A DNA stretch of 64,000 nt, taken from contig OY783203.1 of the NCBI GenBank assembly GCA_963678705.1, positions 45,136,347 to 45,200,346 on the forward strand. Direction: 5' to 3'. Each line of letters begins with the position of its first letter. The stretch's first letter is position 1. This DNA is from Panorpa germanica (Eukaryota; Arthropoda; Insecta; Mecoptera; Panorpidae). Shown piece after piece: positions 22,801 through 35,630 of the stretch. Below the pieces are notes generated by a model that did no database searches, was not told where the DNA came from, and saw nothing but the letters and a program-made list of their open reading frames with translations. Position numbers and translations under genes: made by a program.

Positions 22801-25800
22801 GGTATTTCGACATATCGGTAACAAGGGCACACCACCACCAAAGGTATGGTGGATACCTCCAACGGGGCTGCTTAGTGTGTTGCGGTTAGCATTCAGACAT
22901 TTAGGAATGAATGTTGTAAGTATAGTGCAGGGCAGGTGAATCCATTATCCATTATGATTATGTGCCGAAAATGTATAAGTAATATTTTTGGAATTATTGA
23001 CGAGCTATAAACTTCTCTTGATGACCTAATCTTAAATGATTTTTTTTTAGCTCTCATACGAATTAATTATATCAATTATATGTTTGATATAAGCTTAAGT
23101 CTTTCAAGCTTATCTTAAATGACCCTAGTCACAATTTGCTCTCAAGCGATATCAATTGTTTTTTTATTATTTCAATTCATAATTTACAATCCGAGACACA
23201 TTTATCAAATTTTGTTGATACATAAAAATGACATGTGAGCTTGCCATCCACCGATGATGTACTCTTTAGCTTAATCAATTATAAAATAAATTGTATCTGA
23301 TCATAACTAATTTCAATCGTTGGAATGCTAGCAATATTCCTTGTTGTGCCATTTGTGACACGCGCACCATAGGTTCGTCACTAATGGTATAGGGAATTAA
23401 TTAATGGCATGAGTTTTGATTCAGTAATTGAACAATAAAATTACATAATACATTCATTTCACGAGTGCGCTATTTTTGATATTACTAAATTGGCAAGCAA
23501 CGTTAAATAAAATAGATTACTTATTATGCTCAGTACTGGGTGATGTCACAAATCAAAATTTTAAATTTTAAATAGCAATATCTCTATAAAACAAAAAAAT
23601 TAATAGACATATATTTCAGTAAAAATTCAAAATATTCAAATATTGTATATTCTATACATATAGTAGATATTAAGTATCATATTAGGATTAAATTATGAAT
23701 AAAACGACTTTTTACAAATATTTATGAACTGTGTTATTGTGATTGCATACGTTATAGGCGAGATATACTTGTAGTTGAACCATGATAATTTAGTTACTAT
23801 ATATCTAAATGAGTAATTTTAATATATTGTTATGCTGTTATTAGCAACAATATTATTAGAATAATTCATTTTATTTTATAAACATATAATTCTATTTTCA
23901 GATTTGTACGGTAGAAGATCACAGGCAAGAAGTAATTTCTTTTTGTAGAGAAATGAAAGTTAATGGACTTTTAGGAAATGCTGCTGAATATTTACTTCTA
24001 CAACCTCCTAGATATTTTAGTTCAGACTGTTTAAAATTAACATACGCGGTAAAATTAAGTTTATTTAAGTTTTATTTTCATAATAAATATTAACGAGTAT
24101 GTTCTTATAAAGTACATTTTATATAGTATTGTTTGGAAACTCGAGAATTTGAAATAAAAGCATTATTACAAATGCTTGCTATGCCTGAAGAATTATTACC
24201 TTTATTAGCTTCCTTATTGGGTAACCAATTTTTATCTGAGACTGATTTAATACCATTTTATGAAGAGATTGGACTAACCGGAAAGGTATGTAAGATTGAG
24301 TGTTATTTAAAAAATTTATATAACAATATCTATCAACTTTTCGATTAAAAAATAATAATTTATTTTTAAATTACAGATATCGGATAACATAACTGTAATA
24401 ACCAAAATTGGTGATTGGCTAAAGAACACGTATCTAGAAAATGATAAAAATATTGCAAAAATAATTAAACTAGTATTCCCAAAAAGTGACAGGAGAGCCA
24501 GCTCTTTATACGATTCAGTTCATTACTACAAAGAAGTTGGAAATCAGTCTGCGACAAAGTACAAATCGAAACGTGAGGAATTTTTTAAAAAATATTAAGT
24601 AATATTGTTAATCTTGCTATATTTGTAATATATTGCAGGATATAATATTAAACTGAAGCAAAACAAAAAAGGAAACTCTAATAATGGTAATAATAAAACT
24701 GAAAGAAAAAAAAAACATTATTCACGAAAATATCGAGGCAGCAGAGAAGACAAGACATCGAGCGCCAAAGCAGTTAATGCAGTATCTACATCTGCAGATT
24801 CCGGTAATTCTCTGGATTCTTTATATTATTTTATATCAATCTTTACTGAAAATGTATGTATTGCAGCCACAGTTCCGCAAGACGATCCCAATGATGCTTC
24901 CTCTGAAAGGTCCGAGGAATTAAATGGACAAATTTCACCATTGCCTGGGAACTCTGATAAGCAAGTAAGTCGATGAAAATGATTAAAAAATTCAAAGCTA
25001 TTATATTTGATCATTTCACTCAAATCATTGAAGCTCAAATATTACTATGAGTGATAAATATAGGAATTTACAAAAATGTACAAGTTCTATAGTAATATAA
25101 ATAATTATAAATAAATAAGAGATATTATTAATGATAAACTTTGTTTACACAGAATCGTAATAATTTACCACGACCTACAGTTCCTAGTTTCATTCTCTCA
25201 ATTTCTTTCGAGCGCCATCAAAAAGGATTGATGAGTCCTTTAATTTATCAAATTTTAAGCAGTAATGAAATTCGCCTTCCAGTTTTAATGGAGGATGATA
25301 TGCACCGCGAGGTAACATCACATTATTTTTGATAAATTCATCCTTTGTATAATTTTTAATATCAGATTTTGTTATTAGTTCCCTCCAATACAAGATTTTT
25401 ATCGTCCATTGCGTCAGAAAGTTTACGCAATCCTGTTTAATTTGCATCACCAAACTTATACAGCAAAAGTGAATTGCAGAAAAGGTAAAGGTAATTTATC
25501 GGAAATGAAATTAATATTAGTAAATCAATATAATGATTATAATAGCAACTCATTTAAATGTGGTAGGTGAGATCTACAAGCCACCTGTTCCTGTTATAAT
25601 TCGGGAGTGGGTTTGGTCTAAAGATAATGCTTATGAAAGACCAGAAGTTGTTGCAGCTGTTTCAGTAGACTGGCCTGTACCTACAGTTCAGCGATTGTGG
25701 AGAGGGTAAACTTACTTAACAGATTATTTAAATTTGTTAATGTGGTTTTATTTTACATCTCCCCGACTTAGTACTTTATTCTAGTTAATTAAAGGTCCTA

Positions 25801-28218
25801 AGCATTAAAATCTACAAAAATGATTTTTATTGCGCTGCCTTTTTATAGTCTTGTGTATGAGTAAATTATTATCCAATTAGGAAAAAACTTTAAAATAAAA
25901 CTACGATTTTGTCTAATTAAACAGAAACTAATATTAACAGAAAACAATTTTTTATTTATTTAGGCGAGCCATGGATGATTCTCTTTGCCGGATGAGAGCT
26001 TTTCTGTCCTGTATGCATTCAGATACATTGTCAATGATTGGATCATGTGGAATACCACGACACTACTTGATGCTTTGTGCAGTTTTAAGGTTAATTTCAT
26101 TTATTTAAGTTTAAATTATTTGGTAATTTTTTAATTCAATTTGGTCTGTTTTAGGTATATCTTAGTTCAAAACAGTACTTTGCTCCGTCGGTCAGAGTTG
26201 GATGCTGTTCTAGCTGCTGCTATGGTTTTAAAAAGACACAACGTGCATTATTTGCAGGATATCAGTGTAACATCTATACGCCACCGATCTATTCAGCTCT
26301 CAACACTAATAATGCAAGGTCTGGAGTATGCAATGTTTGCAAATGAAGCATGTGGATCTCCTATTATGTGGGTGGAAACATGTCCGTGGTTATATTTTGA
26401 CGGAAAATTATTTCATACAAAGCTTGAAGAAACAATGCTCAGAGAAAATATTTTTAGACTTTGTGAAGAAGACGAAATGAGTTTTTCGGCTGTAAATATG
26501 GTAAGGATTATAGAAATTTTTATATATAACAATAAAAAGCATTTGACCTGATGGTAACGCGTGAATAATTTCAAGTTAATTGTAGCTCAAGTTCGTTAAA
26601 TACAAAATGTAAACGTATGTACTATTTAACGTATTCCTTTTTACCTAAGGGTATGTTTTATTTTTTATCGAACATTTTTGTCGAAAGATAATCAGACTTT
26701 ATACTGAATTTTTTCTTATGTTAAAGTAACTAGCTTTTTTAACGTTATGTCATTTTAAATCTATTTTAATTAACAATCTTGTAACGCAATATAATTTTGT
26801 ACTCTTCTTGAGAAGATGTATACAAAGTTTTCTTTACAATGCAAATCAAAAAATGCACAATTTCTTAAGTACCATTTATCTTAAGGAGAATTTTGTGACT
26901 AATTTTTTCTTTGTGCAATAGTAATTAATCTCTAAATTTACAGCTGGAACAAATGCGAAAAATTATTATCCAAGGCTTAGATGTTGGAGAAATGTTTTAC
27001 CTACCATATGGAATTGGTAAATAATTTTTGCTCATTTAAATTAATATTGCAATTGAACAAAAATGTATGCCATATAACTTTCAGAAACTTCAGCATCGTT
27101 TCTTTCTATTCGATCACCACCTTCACTTCCTCTTCGTGTTGGCAACTATTCAGCTATGAGGAATCGTGGTCGTGTTTATGCACCCATAAATACACGCGGA
27201 GGACGTCTTAAGGTGGCTGGAACTGTAGTAGGCCAGTGGGGTCCTAACTATACTCCTACTGTATTTCCCCATCTTCAAAATCAAGTACCACAGCATCGTC
27301 GCAGTCGAAATTACAATCGTGGGGTTAGTTTTAACAAAATATACTTGAGAATATATTTTTTTCCATAAATTTCGATTGGGTTAAATATTACATTTCACAT
27401 ATTTTTATTATATGTTTTTCTTATTATCTGTTATGTAATAAGCTGTTGTTAAGTTACATGTACTGGCGATTAAAAATTCGCGCAGAAAAATCTATAATTT
27501 AATGCGAATTGTGGTGCTGTATTATTTCCGCATGGTGTTTATCCGGAGTGGGACTGAGCCTTATAAACACATTTTATGTTTACCAGTAATTAATGTTTTG
27601 CATATTTTTATTAATCTAGTTCAGCTACCGTGTCAGAAGGGATCGTCACGGTGATACTCGCCGTCCTCCACATAGAATGCGCAAATCAAATTCTCAGGGA
27701 GCGACTACATCTAAATCCACAACAACCAGGAGCGAAAAACCACTACAAAAGAAGGACGAGTAAGTATCAATACTTAAATGAAGCAAATATATATATGGTT
27801 ATGTATTTAATTACTTTACAGTATGTTTGTTTGCTTTTTATAAGCTAGCGCAATATAAAAAACCAAAGTTCAGCAGTCTTGATTAACAATTTTTTAAATT
27901 ATTTATTAAAGTGGTAAAGCGGAGGCATCTAAGAAATCTGAGGAAAAAAGTGAATCTCAAGAAAATTCAGAAGAACTAATATCAGTTGTAAATGTAAGTA
28001 CAGAAAATAATGCTAGTTGGGCAGATGTAGATGAAACAAATGACCAGAAAGAAATTCCTATGGCACCTTCAACAGGTGCAATAAAAAAAACAAAAAAGAA
28101 ACATAGTAATAAGCGTCAGAGTGTAGGTAATCGTTTGTTAAATGGAGCACATAAACAAGTGTCCGAACAGGTGAAGGATACAACTTCGAGCTTGGACACT
28201 TCCTCTAAAACAGAATAA
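19812..28218 (+). CDS. FAM120A: FAM120A-like protein (constitutive coactivator of PPAR-gamma-like), 976 aa
   Basis: The vertebrate relatives are RNA-binding scaffold proteins with an N-terminal FEN1/XPG-like fold. Seventeen coding exons: 19812-19914, 19996-20073, 21996-22168, 22802-22915, 23902-24048, 24127-24285, 24377-24572, 24639-24964, 25153-25311, 25379-25484, 25567-25705, 25964-26089, 26155-26500, 26944-27016, 27085-27323, 27620-27759, 27912-28218; total 2,931 nt (977 codons with stop). Diagnostic family segments: MGV at the start, DAEGCLDRLYGGF (residues 46-58), DWISGGQW (61-68), GNKGTPPPKVWW and VEDHRQEVISFCRE. Mid-protein IYKPPVPVIIREW also matches the family. The catalytic acidic residues of true nucleases are not all evident, as in the family. 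The C-terminus is Arg/Gly-rich (NRGRVYAPINTRGGR) then Lys/Ser-rich, with ASWADVDE near the end. In-frame splice alternatives exist at 19993/19996, 24804-24866 and 25484/25490. Confidence 0.9.
20074..21995 (+). other. Intron 2 of the FAM120A homologue (1.9 kb)
   Basis: Contains a G-rich run (20176-20190), a transposon-like inverted repeat with (CTGTA)n (21310-21630) and no coding features. ORFs at 20557 and 21235 have no recognisable domain. Confidence 0.6.
21310..21630. mobile_element. Harbinger-like MITE fragment with inverted repeats
   Basis: Left arm 21310-21348 (TGTTTATCAATACACCACT then CTGTA repeats) and right arm 21541-21582 are reverse complements, perfect over 19 bases and degenerate beyond. 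The right flank (21591-21612, AATGCGACTACACC) recurs inverted at 63886-63905 beside a second copy of the arm. That second copy has CCCTTTCACACTGCAAACG nearby, which looks like a PIF/Harbinger-type end. No transposase. Confidence 0.5.
22500..22690 (+). repeat. Degraded SINE (family A variant) in an intron
   Basis: Shares the TAGCGCTA word, then AGGTAGCGATGTTG and CATATATAAGCCCACAACGAC, with the reverse complement of the copy at 3721-3955. The B box (GTTAGATCCCC) is decayed. Lies in intron 3 of the FAM120A homologue. Confidence 0.4.
22916..23901 (+). other. Intron 4 of the FAM120A homologue
   Basis: About 986 bases, AT-rich, no ORF. A weak SINE-tail-like word (CACCGATGATGTACTC) lies at about 23251. 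Confidence 0.6.
26501..26943 (+). other. Intron 13 of the FAM120A homologue
   Basis: 443 bases between donor GTAAGG and acceptor TTTACAG. I see nothing else in it. Confidence 0.6.
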
Positions 28219-28377
28219 AGCTCATTGATATGGTAATTGCTTTTCAAAAAAACACTTAATATTTTGTATTTATTTTGATATTGCTATTGAAAACTGGATA
28301 AATTTTGGGACCTTCCTTTGTTCATTGGTGAATAGCTGAAGCTGTTAAAGCTTTTATTATGAGTATAACATTTCTGC

Positions 28378-28383
28378 AATAAA
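28378..28383 (+). promoter_or_regulatory. Poly(A) signal for the FAM120A homologue
   Basis: AATAAA lies 160 bases past the stop, followed by a T-rich stretch and then TTGTGTGTGC, a typical GU-rich downstream element. This is a better-formed 3' end than most hexamers in this window. Confidence 0.65.
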
Positions 28384-31300
28384 GAATTTTTTTTATTCTA
28401 CTTACACATTGTGTGTGCTACATTACTCTGTTATGGTTTGTTATGTGACAAGTTTTTGACAAGAATGGGGGGGAAGGGGGTTACTTTCGGAATAGTATGA
28501 ATTTTTGTGTGACATAATATATGGATGGTACCTTACCTTTCCAAGACGAATGATCTAAAATTTCAACTCAGATACAGAAACTTATTTAACCATTTGTAGT
28601 CTTGAGTCTGTTTCCGTTTTGTTATGTCTTAGTTACTTCTGTATTTCTATTTTGTAATTTATTGGTATGATATACATTACTTAAAATTAACAAACTACCA
28701 ATACTGATATCCATTTTTATATTTATACATAATTTATTACATACTTTTTGTTTATTATGTACCGAAAATACTATACGAATGTATCAAGAAAGACAACATC
28801 GTTTAATTTTTCTAATTAGTCGTTAGTAATTATTTTAGATATTACCTTTGTTATAAATAGTACGGAACGTGTACTATCAATCTGGTATCTTTATTAACTT
28901 AAAAATATACTGTGAAATACAGGGTATCACGAAAGTATCAACATAAGAGAATGCTTACAGTTTTATGAAATAAAGCAACTGGCATCATTAGAAATAAATT
29001 GTTAGTGATACTTTAATATCGGAAATAGACTACAAGTTTACTTTTTCTTATTAATATAAGTCAGTTAAATTTTGAAATTTTGAATATGTTTACAACGGCA
29101 TAGTAAATTTGAATAATTTGCAGTAGTTAGATATAGATGGTGCTAGTTTCGTTGTAGTTGTGAATATTATTCTTAATAATTAATCATTTTTCATATAGTT
29201 AATCCCAAAGACTAGTCGTTAATATAAAATGAAAATATGAATAAAAATGTTGAAAACTATTAAATTATGGTCATAATTTTCCAGTTTTCAATTATATCAT
29301 CAATTAAATATTTTCGTGTACTAAAAATATTATGATATTTTAAATTTCCGTATTTTATTAAGGTTCATCTGTTAGTATTACAGATTTAGTTAAAAAGATT
29401 TATTTAATTATGAATCTTTGAGTGTATAAAAATATATATAAAGAGATGAATTATATTTGATCTAATTTGATATTGTTTTTATAAATATTTATTTGGTTTA
29501 TAATTATTGAAATTACATTTTTAAATGCTTGAATCGCAACAATAAATGTGATAGTAGAACAATAAATAAATTTGTAATAATAATTCAGCTCTTATACATC
29601 TAAATAGGATTCATCAGAATTATGAATGTTTACATTTATACAAAAGTATTAATGTAGCATATACTATTCACTATAAGAATATGAACAGCGGTCTTGCTAA
29701 AGTTTAACTTGTTGGAAGGTTTTTCAACATTTGCTGTGCAAACTGTTTTTCAATGATGCAATTATATTTTCTTTTGTGGTTCCGCTATTGAATAAAAATG
29801 GGCAAAGAATACAATGTAAACAATTTACCATATACATAGTCTGATTCATTTATAATTAATTGAAAACCTAAACAAATGCTTTCATGTCGATTCATATCGA
29901 TTACCGGAGCAACTAATATATCGAATCCAATAGCTTGACCTAGACTGCGAATATCCTAAGAGCTTATAGCCTGATTGCCAATGGCTAAAATAATACCACC
30001 GATTTTGACTAACAATTTAATAGAGTAAAGTATTAATATAAGACTATACATATAAAAATATTCTTGATATATTTAATGTATACATATAAAAATAATAAAT
30101 ATGATTTTATTACATAACAGTAAATATATTAATAATGTTTAAGTAAAAATGACTAATTTTGTTAATAAAAAACAAATTTGTCCAAAACTGAAAAAGTGAT
30201 ATAGAGTATATGTTGAGTGTAATATGCATGTCTTGTGCATAAAAACTGATTTTTTTATTTATTAAATAAGTAAAATAACTACTTTAAGGAACTATTATAA
30301 TGTATCAAGTTATGTCTTTCTGAATTATCTAATATGATATGAATTTTTATTAATAATGTTATGGCAGTTTTATAAATAAAGTAAAAAGTATGATAATTTG
30401 TATAATTGCCATAGTTCTAAAAGTACCTTGAAGCAATAAATTGACTACGCGTTATGGAGGTTATAATGTTCATTAAAAATGTGATAATTTGGGATTGTTT
30501 AAGTAAAATATAAATATAATTAAAATTAAATTATTTGAGATATAATTTTTTATATAAGAATTATATACGCTCAAAATATCATTTACTTATACATCAAATT
30601 ATATTTTTCATATATGTATACTTTTGTTTTGTTTATGTTTATAAAGGTTTATGTTTATTAAAAAATCAATTTTATTGAAAAATTTATGATAGAAGTAAGT
30701 TTGTTGATGTCGTGGAGGTATTAAAAGACTTTAAAATCTTTTCTATATGTAGAGCAATACCATTGTTGAAATCGAAGAGGCCTCTTGACATATTTGACAA
30801 TACATATTTGAAATTTTAGATCTTGCAGTATATTTCAATTGTGAATTCTTCATAGATATTCATAATTTATGTAACGTTTATGTTTTAATTTATCTGATAA
30901 ATACTTTTAGTGTTATATAAATGCTATATTTTTGTTTTTGAATTTTTGTATTAGTATTTTTGATAATTATTTTTGACAATTACTACTAAATAGCACAATG
31001 AAAAATTGCATTTGGTGATTTAACGTGTCTTTTTGTTTTTTCAATGCTATTGCAACACAAATAGATTTACGCTTAATTAAGCTTTACTTTTTGTGATAAA
31101 ATCACAATTTCGAATTATTGTTAGAAATATTTAATTATTTAGTGAAGTATGTTAGGTATAGTACTACTTCAAAATATTTTTTATCAAATGTTTTTTAATT
31201 TTATTCATATTTTATACTTAAATTTAAGTCGTAATAAATAAAAATTAAGACATAACGTTGATATAAATGTGGTAACAGCAAATATAATTTTTTTGTATTA

Positions 31301-34300
31301 GTTTTTATATCTAATTATGCAAGAATTTACTTATGACATTTTGATTGGGAACATTTCAATGGTATATGGAATGTGACATAAGTTGAAATTTATATAAAAA
31401 CTGCACATATTGCCTTGTAATGGCACTGCTTCTTTTAATTTTCATTTAACGACTTTCTATGATTGTACGAGTATATTAAATTCACTATGGTATCAATTTT
31501 TTATGGTAATTTATGATACCAGATTTCACCAGTAGAGTTCATAGAAGATGTGTGTTAATGGGGAATCAAATGTAGCCTCTGAGACGCTGGTTCGAAATCT
31601 ACACGAAACAAGATTTCAAGTTACCATAATATATTAAGTTAGTGTTTCTTTAAGATTTTTATGGGTTTATAAAAATTGTATTATAAGTAAAAAAAGAGAT
31701 AGCATGCATTCTTCAATTCAAACCATCTTGCAGTAATGTTCACTTTCCCAATTCAATTTAATTTAATTTTTTAAATTCAATTTTAGTTTTAAGATAGGCT
31801 TTAAGTTATTCACTATTAAAAGTTGCTAAATAAATTGTTATTTAATAAATTCTATTCCTGTCTATGTAGGTTATTTTTTATTTTATTAAGATTAAATCTT
31901 TGTATTACAAACTACTACTTAAAAGACTGACTATCTAGTATAACTAAAAATGATATACAACGTTCTAAATATTATTTAAAAGTTACCACATTTTTATCAA
32001 AAAAAATTAAAATATATTAAATTTAAAATAAAATAAAATAATAGATAAATACATATTTTTCATTGAAGTGACAATATATTTATCTATCATTTTGAAACAA
32101 TAAATAAGCTGTTCTAGCTTAACTTTGAATATTATTATGGTAGGTGTATGTTAATATGTCGTTTTACATAGATATTTAATTTAAAATTCCGGATATTTTA
32201 AATTAATATATGTAATAATAGGCAGAGGATAGTATTTGTGCAATTATAAGGAATGTAAGATTATTACTTTTCGTGGTAGAAATTGTGACTCATCACCCAA
32301 TTAAAAATCTGAGTAACCAGATCTGACTAATCTGACTGGCTTAATTTTTATAGTTGATGCATTATTCTTTTTTCAATACTACTCTAGATGATGCACCTCA
32401 TCAACATAAATGGTTAAGTGTTTGAATATCAGAAAAGGATGTAGTTTGAATGAATATTCGATAAGAAATAACCGAAATGATTTTTTAGGAGAAAGTGTGC
32501 ATCGGGGATTGATTTTATATAAGAACATATGAACTATTGGTTGTCGCAAGAATAATATATTCCTTCAATTTGCAAGTGCAAATGGCATATTAAATACACA
32601 GATCATATATAATAGTGTTATATATTTTTATATATTGTTATATATATATATACATATATATATATAAATAAAAAATAAATCAGTCAACATCAATTTCAAC
32701 ATTAACAAAAAAGAAACAAGTTAATTATTATAAAAAAATATATCTATCTACGAACTAAATGTTTGCTTCAATATCCCAATATATGATAGAAATAAAATGT
32801 CAAAAATTTTATTTCCAAAAAATTTCTGATATAGATTTTCAACATATTGCATAATGTGTTTAAGGAATCTAAATTCATGATGGTACTCGTAACTATGCAA
32901 GAAAAAATTGCAAGTAATGTTCACTTTCCCAATTCAATTTAATTTAAGTTTTAATGAAGTGACATTTCTATAAATAAATAATATTTGTTAAAATTCATTC
33001 AAGAGGAATAAAAAGTGAACTAAATTTGAGAAAAGCCAATAAAACATACAGTAAAAGTTGCGTTGCGTTATGATTAATAATAATAAAACACTACAAGAAA
33101 TGATAAGTGTATTCTGTAAAAATGTCGTAAAAGTACTAAAATAAAGTAAATTCATGTTATCAATGTTAATCGGATAAATAACAAACATTCACAAACAATG
33201 TTTTGTTAAAAACTATAAACTTTAGTATTCAGAAAATTTACTGAAAAAATAATATTAAAGAAAAATACAAATAAAATATCTCTTTGTTTGAAGCACTGCA
33301 TGCTCCATATAAAAATAAACGTTTTTGTTAAAAATAAATGATATAAAGTTAAATGTGACTGGAAACTTAAATTTTAAATAAAAATATATTATAATGTAGC
33401 AGATTTTTGTATATGTTGTTCTTTAACTTTGAATGTGTTCCAAAAGATTAAATAAAAACTTTTCATTTCAAACAAAATTATGAAAGTATTTTAAAAGTGT
33501 AAATCGAATAAAGTAGTCGTTAAACATAAAACACTAATATTACATTTATTAATAGTAAAAGTTTTGTAAAGAGTATATTTTACGTATTATTTATGTAACA
33601 TTACATTATTATTATTAACATATATTTTACATATCAGTTCTATATGTTTATTATAATATTATAGTACCTCTATAAGTGCTATGTAAAATATAAATAAAAT
33701 GTTTGCTATAAGTCTTTATGATTTTTTATGTAAATGTTATATAATATGTTTGCTATATATAATGGACTATGAAGTAGGAGTAGGATATTTATAATCAATT
33801 GAATTGTATGAGTATATAAAAAGCTATAATCTATATTCAAAGGTATATTGTTTAAGATGGCTACAAGTTTGAAATTGTAATAAATTATTAAAAACGAAAT
33901 ATGTCACTTAAATTCACTCGTACCAGCAGAAAAAGGTTTAACAGCGGTTGCGCTGGGCGCGCTGATGGGTCTCTCAAAATCCCAATTTTATATTTTCTTC
34001 TAATGAGACTAGCATTTTAATACCGTTTTAAAAGGCCTTATATTAGAGTATATTCTTTAGCGCCTGGAGCCTTTACCGACATTAATCTGCTGCTGCGTAC
34101 AAGGAATTAACGATCATTTCAGATTGATGGTAGTTTAAAAAAGTAATAACGGTCGACCAATTTCTTTTGTATATTGAAAATAGGTAGATATTTTCAGTGA
34201 AATTTTTTCAATTTTTTTTAGTAAGGCTAAGGTTAAAGAACAACACAACAAAAATGATTCCCATATATATTTTATTTAATGTGAAACTATTATTTCTTTC

Positions 34301-34975
34301 TGTAATTTTTAATAATAAAATCCAAATATAATATGGATTAAAAATGGATTTGTAAAAATCGTTAAGAAAACTACCTAATTATAAAAGTAATTTTTGCCCA
34401 TGTAAACACTATAAAATATTTAGACATTTAGCAGAAAATTAAAAAAGCTCCTCATAACTGTAAAATATTCGTTACTTCGGTAAACACCTTTGCAGCGCGA
34501 ACTTAATACGAAACAATTTTGAATGTGTCTGAATTAATATTATGACTTTCATTAATTTTTGTAGTAGAATCTATATACATATAACTTAATCTCTGTATCT
34601 TTCTATAATAGCAAATTCCTTAAGAGGTAATAAAAAGAGCCCGCACTGTGATAAATATTTTTTTTGTTGCTTAAATTTGGCGTAAAAATATTTTAAAACG
34701 GTTTAGCGCTCTAACTGTAAATGTTTTTGATACTTCTATAAATTATGTGCAAACACTCCACACGACGAGGCACATAAAAAAGATAAAGTAAATATTTGCA
34801 GCTATAGTAAAACGTCTCACAGTTGGTTGTCTAAAACTAGTTCAGTCATATTTATTGGGCTTGTGATGTGATAGACCATGCATTGGAATTTTTTAAAACG
34901 TTGGATCCCTTTAATAATTGAAGAGATAAAATGACTTTTTAAATTTATTAATATCTTCTAAAATATAAGGAGTTT

Positions 34976-35150
34976 TGACGGCACAGTGGCGTAGAGCGTT
35001 GTTATTGGATGTCCAGACAACAGTGTTTTCGGGTTCGATCCTCGGAAATATGTGCAACAGATTTTTCACCTTGAGATTTACGCGTCATGTAAATGCCTTG
35101 TTGCGGTAGCGTTTACCTCATTTAGGCGCAAGGAAAGTAAAATAATTGAA
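34976..35150 (+). repeat. tRNA-derived SINE with intact B box
   Basis: Starts GACGGCACAGTGGCGTAGAG (A-box-like) and has a perfect-looking B box GGGTTCGATCC at about 35029. Spacing of head and B box fits a tRNA-like promoter. Downstream GAGATTTACGCGTCATGTAAATG and GGCGCAAGGAAAG read like a second SINE body type. The 3' end is uncertain. Its head matches family A. Confidence 0.65.
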
Positions 35151-35539
35151 ATATTTCCTACTAAAGTTCAAACTAAGGTCTCTTGCTTTTTAATATTTCA
35201 ACTTATAGGTTAATGGTAATGGCGAATTAAACCTATGTTATAAAGCCCCATTCTATATAGTGAAAATGTATCTACGATGACAAAACGCAAATAAAACACA
35301 TTTTTTTACAACCATGTATACGCCTAATAGATGCAACACATTTAACTTACGAAATATACTATATTAGTAAGTTACAAGTAAAGTCCACATAATAAATGAA
35401 TGATAATATCAACTTTTGGAAATAACTGAAAAGTATCAAATCCTGTTTGCATTTTTATGAACAAATACTACTTAAATATATTTTCCTATAACAAATGTAG
35501 TCGAAACAAAAATGTTAGAGTGAAAGTGTGACTTTTGAT

Positions 35540-35630
35540 TGTGCGATGTCGATAAAAAAGTAATACATTGAATGAGTAGGCACATCGCACATCTATTGGC
35601 TAATATTAAAGCCGCCAAGTTATGACGTCA
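35540..35630. promoter_or_regulatory. CRE palindrome with CCAAT-box and inverted repeat
   Basis: TGTGCGATGT (35540-35549) and ACATCGCACA (35582-35591) form a perfect 10-bp inverted repeat. ATTGGC (inverted CCAAT) follows at about 35596 and a palindromic TGACGTCA at 35623-35630. The cluster resembles a regulatory element, but no adjacent transcript is evident. Confidence 0.3.

Noticed and set aside
34976-35060. A functional tRNA gene
   Set aside because: The A- and B-box-like words are present but the acceptor and anticodon stems do not pair convincingly. The same head recurs in several copies, so it is a SINE.
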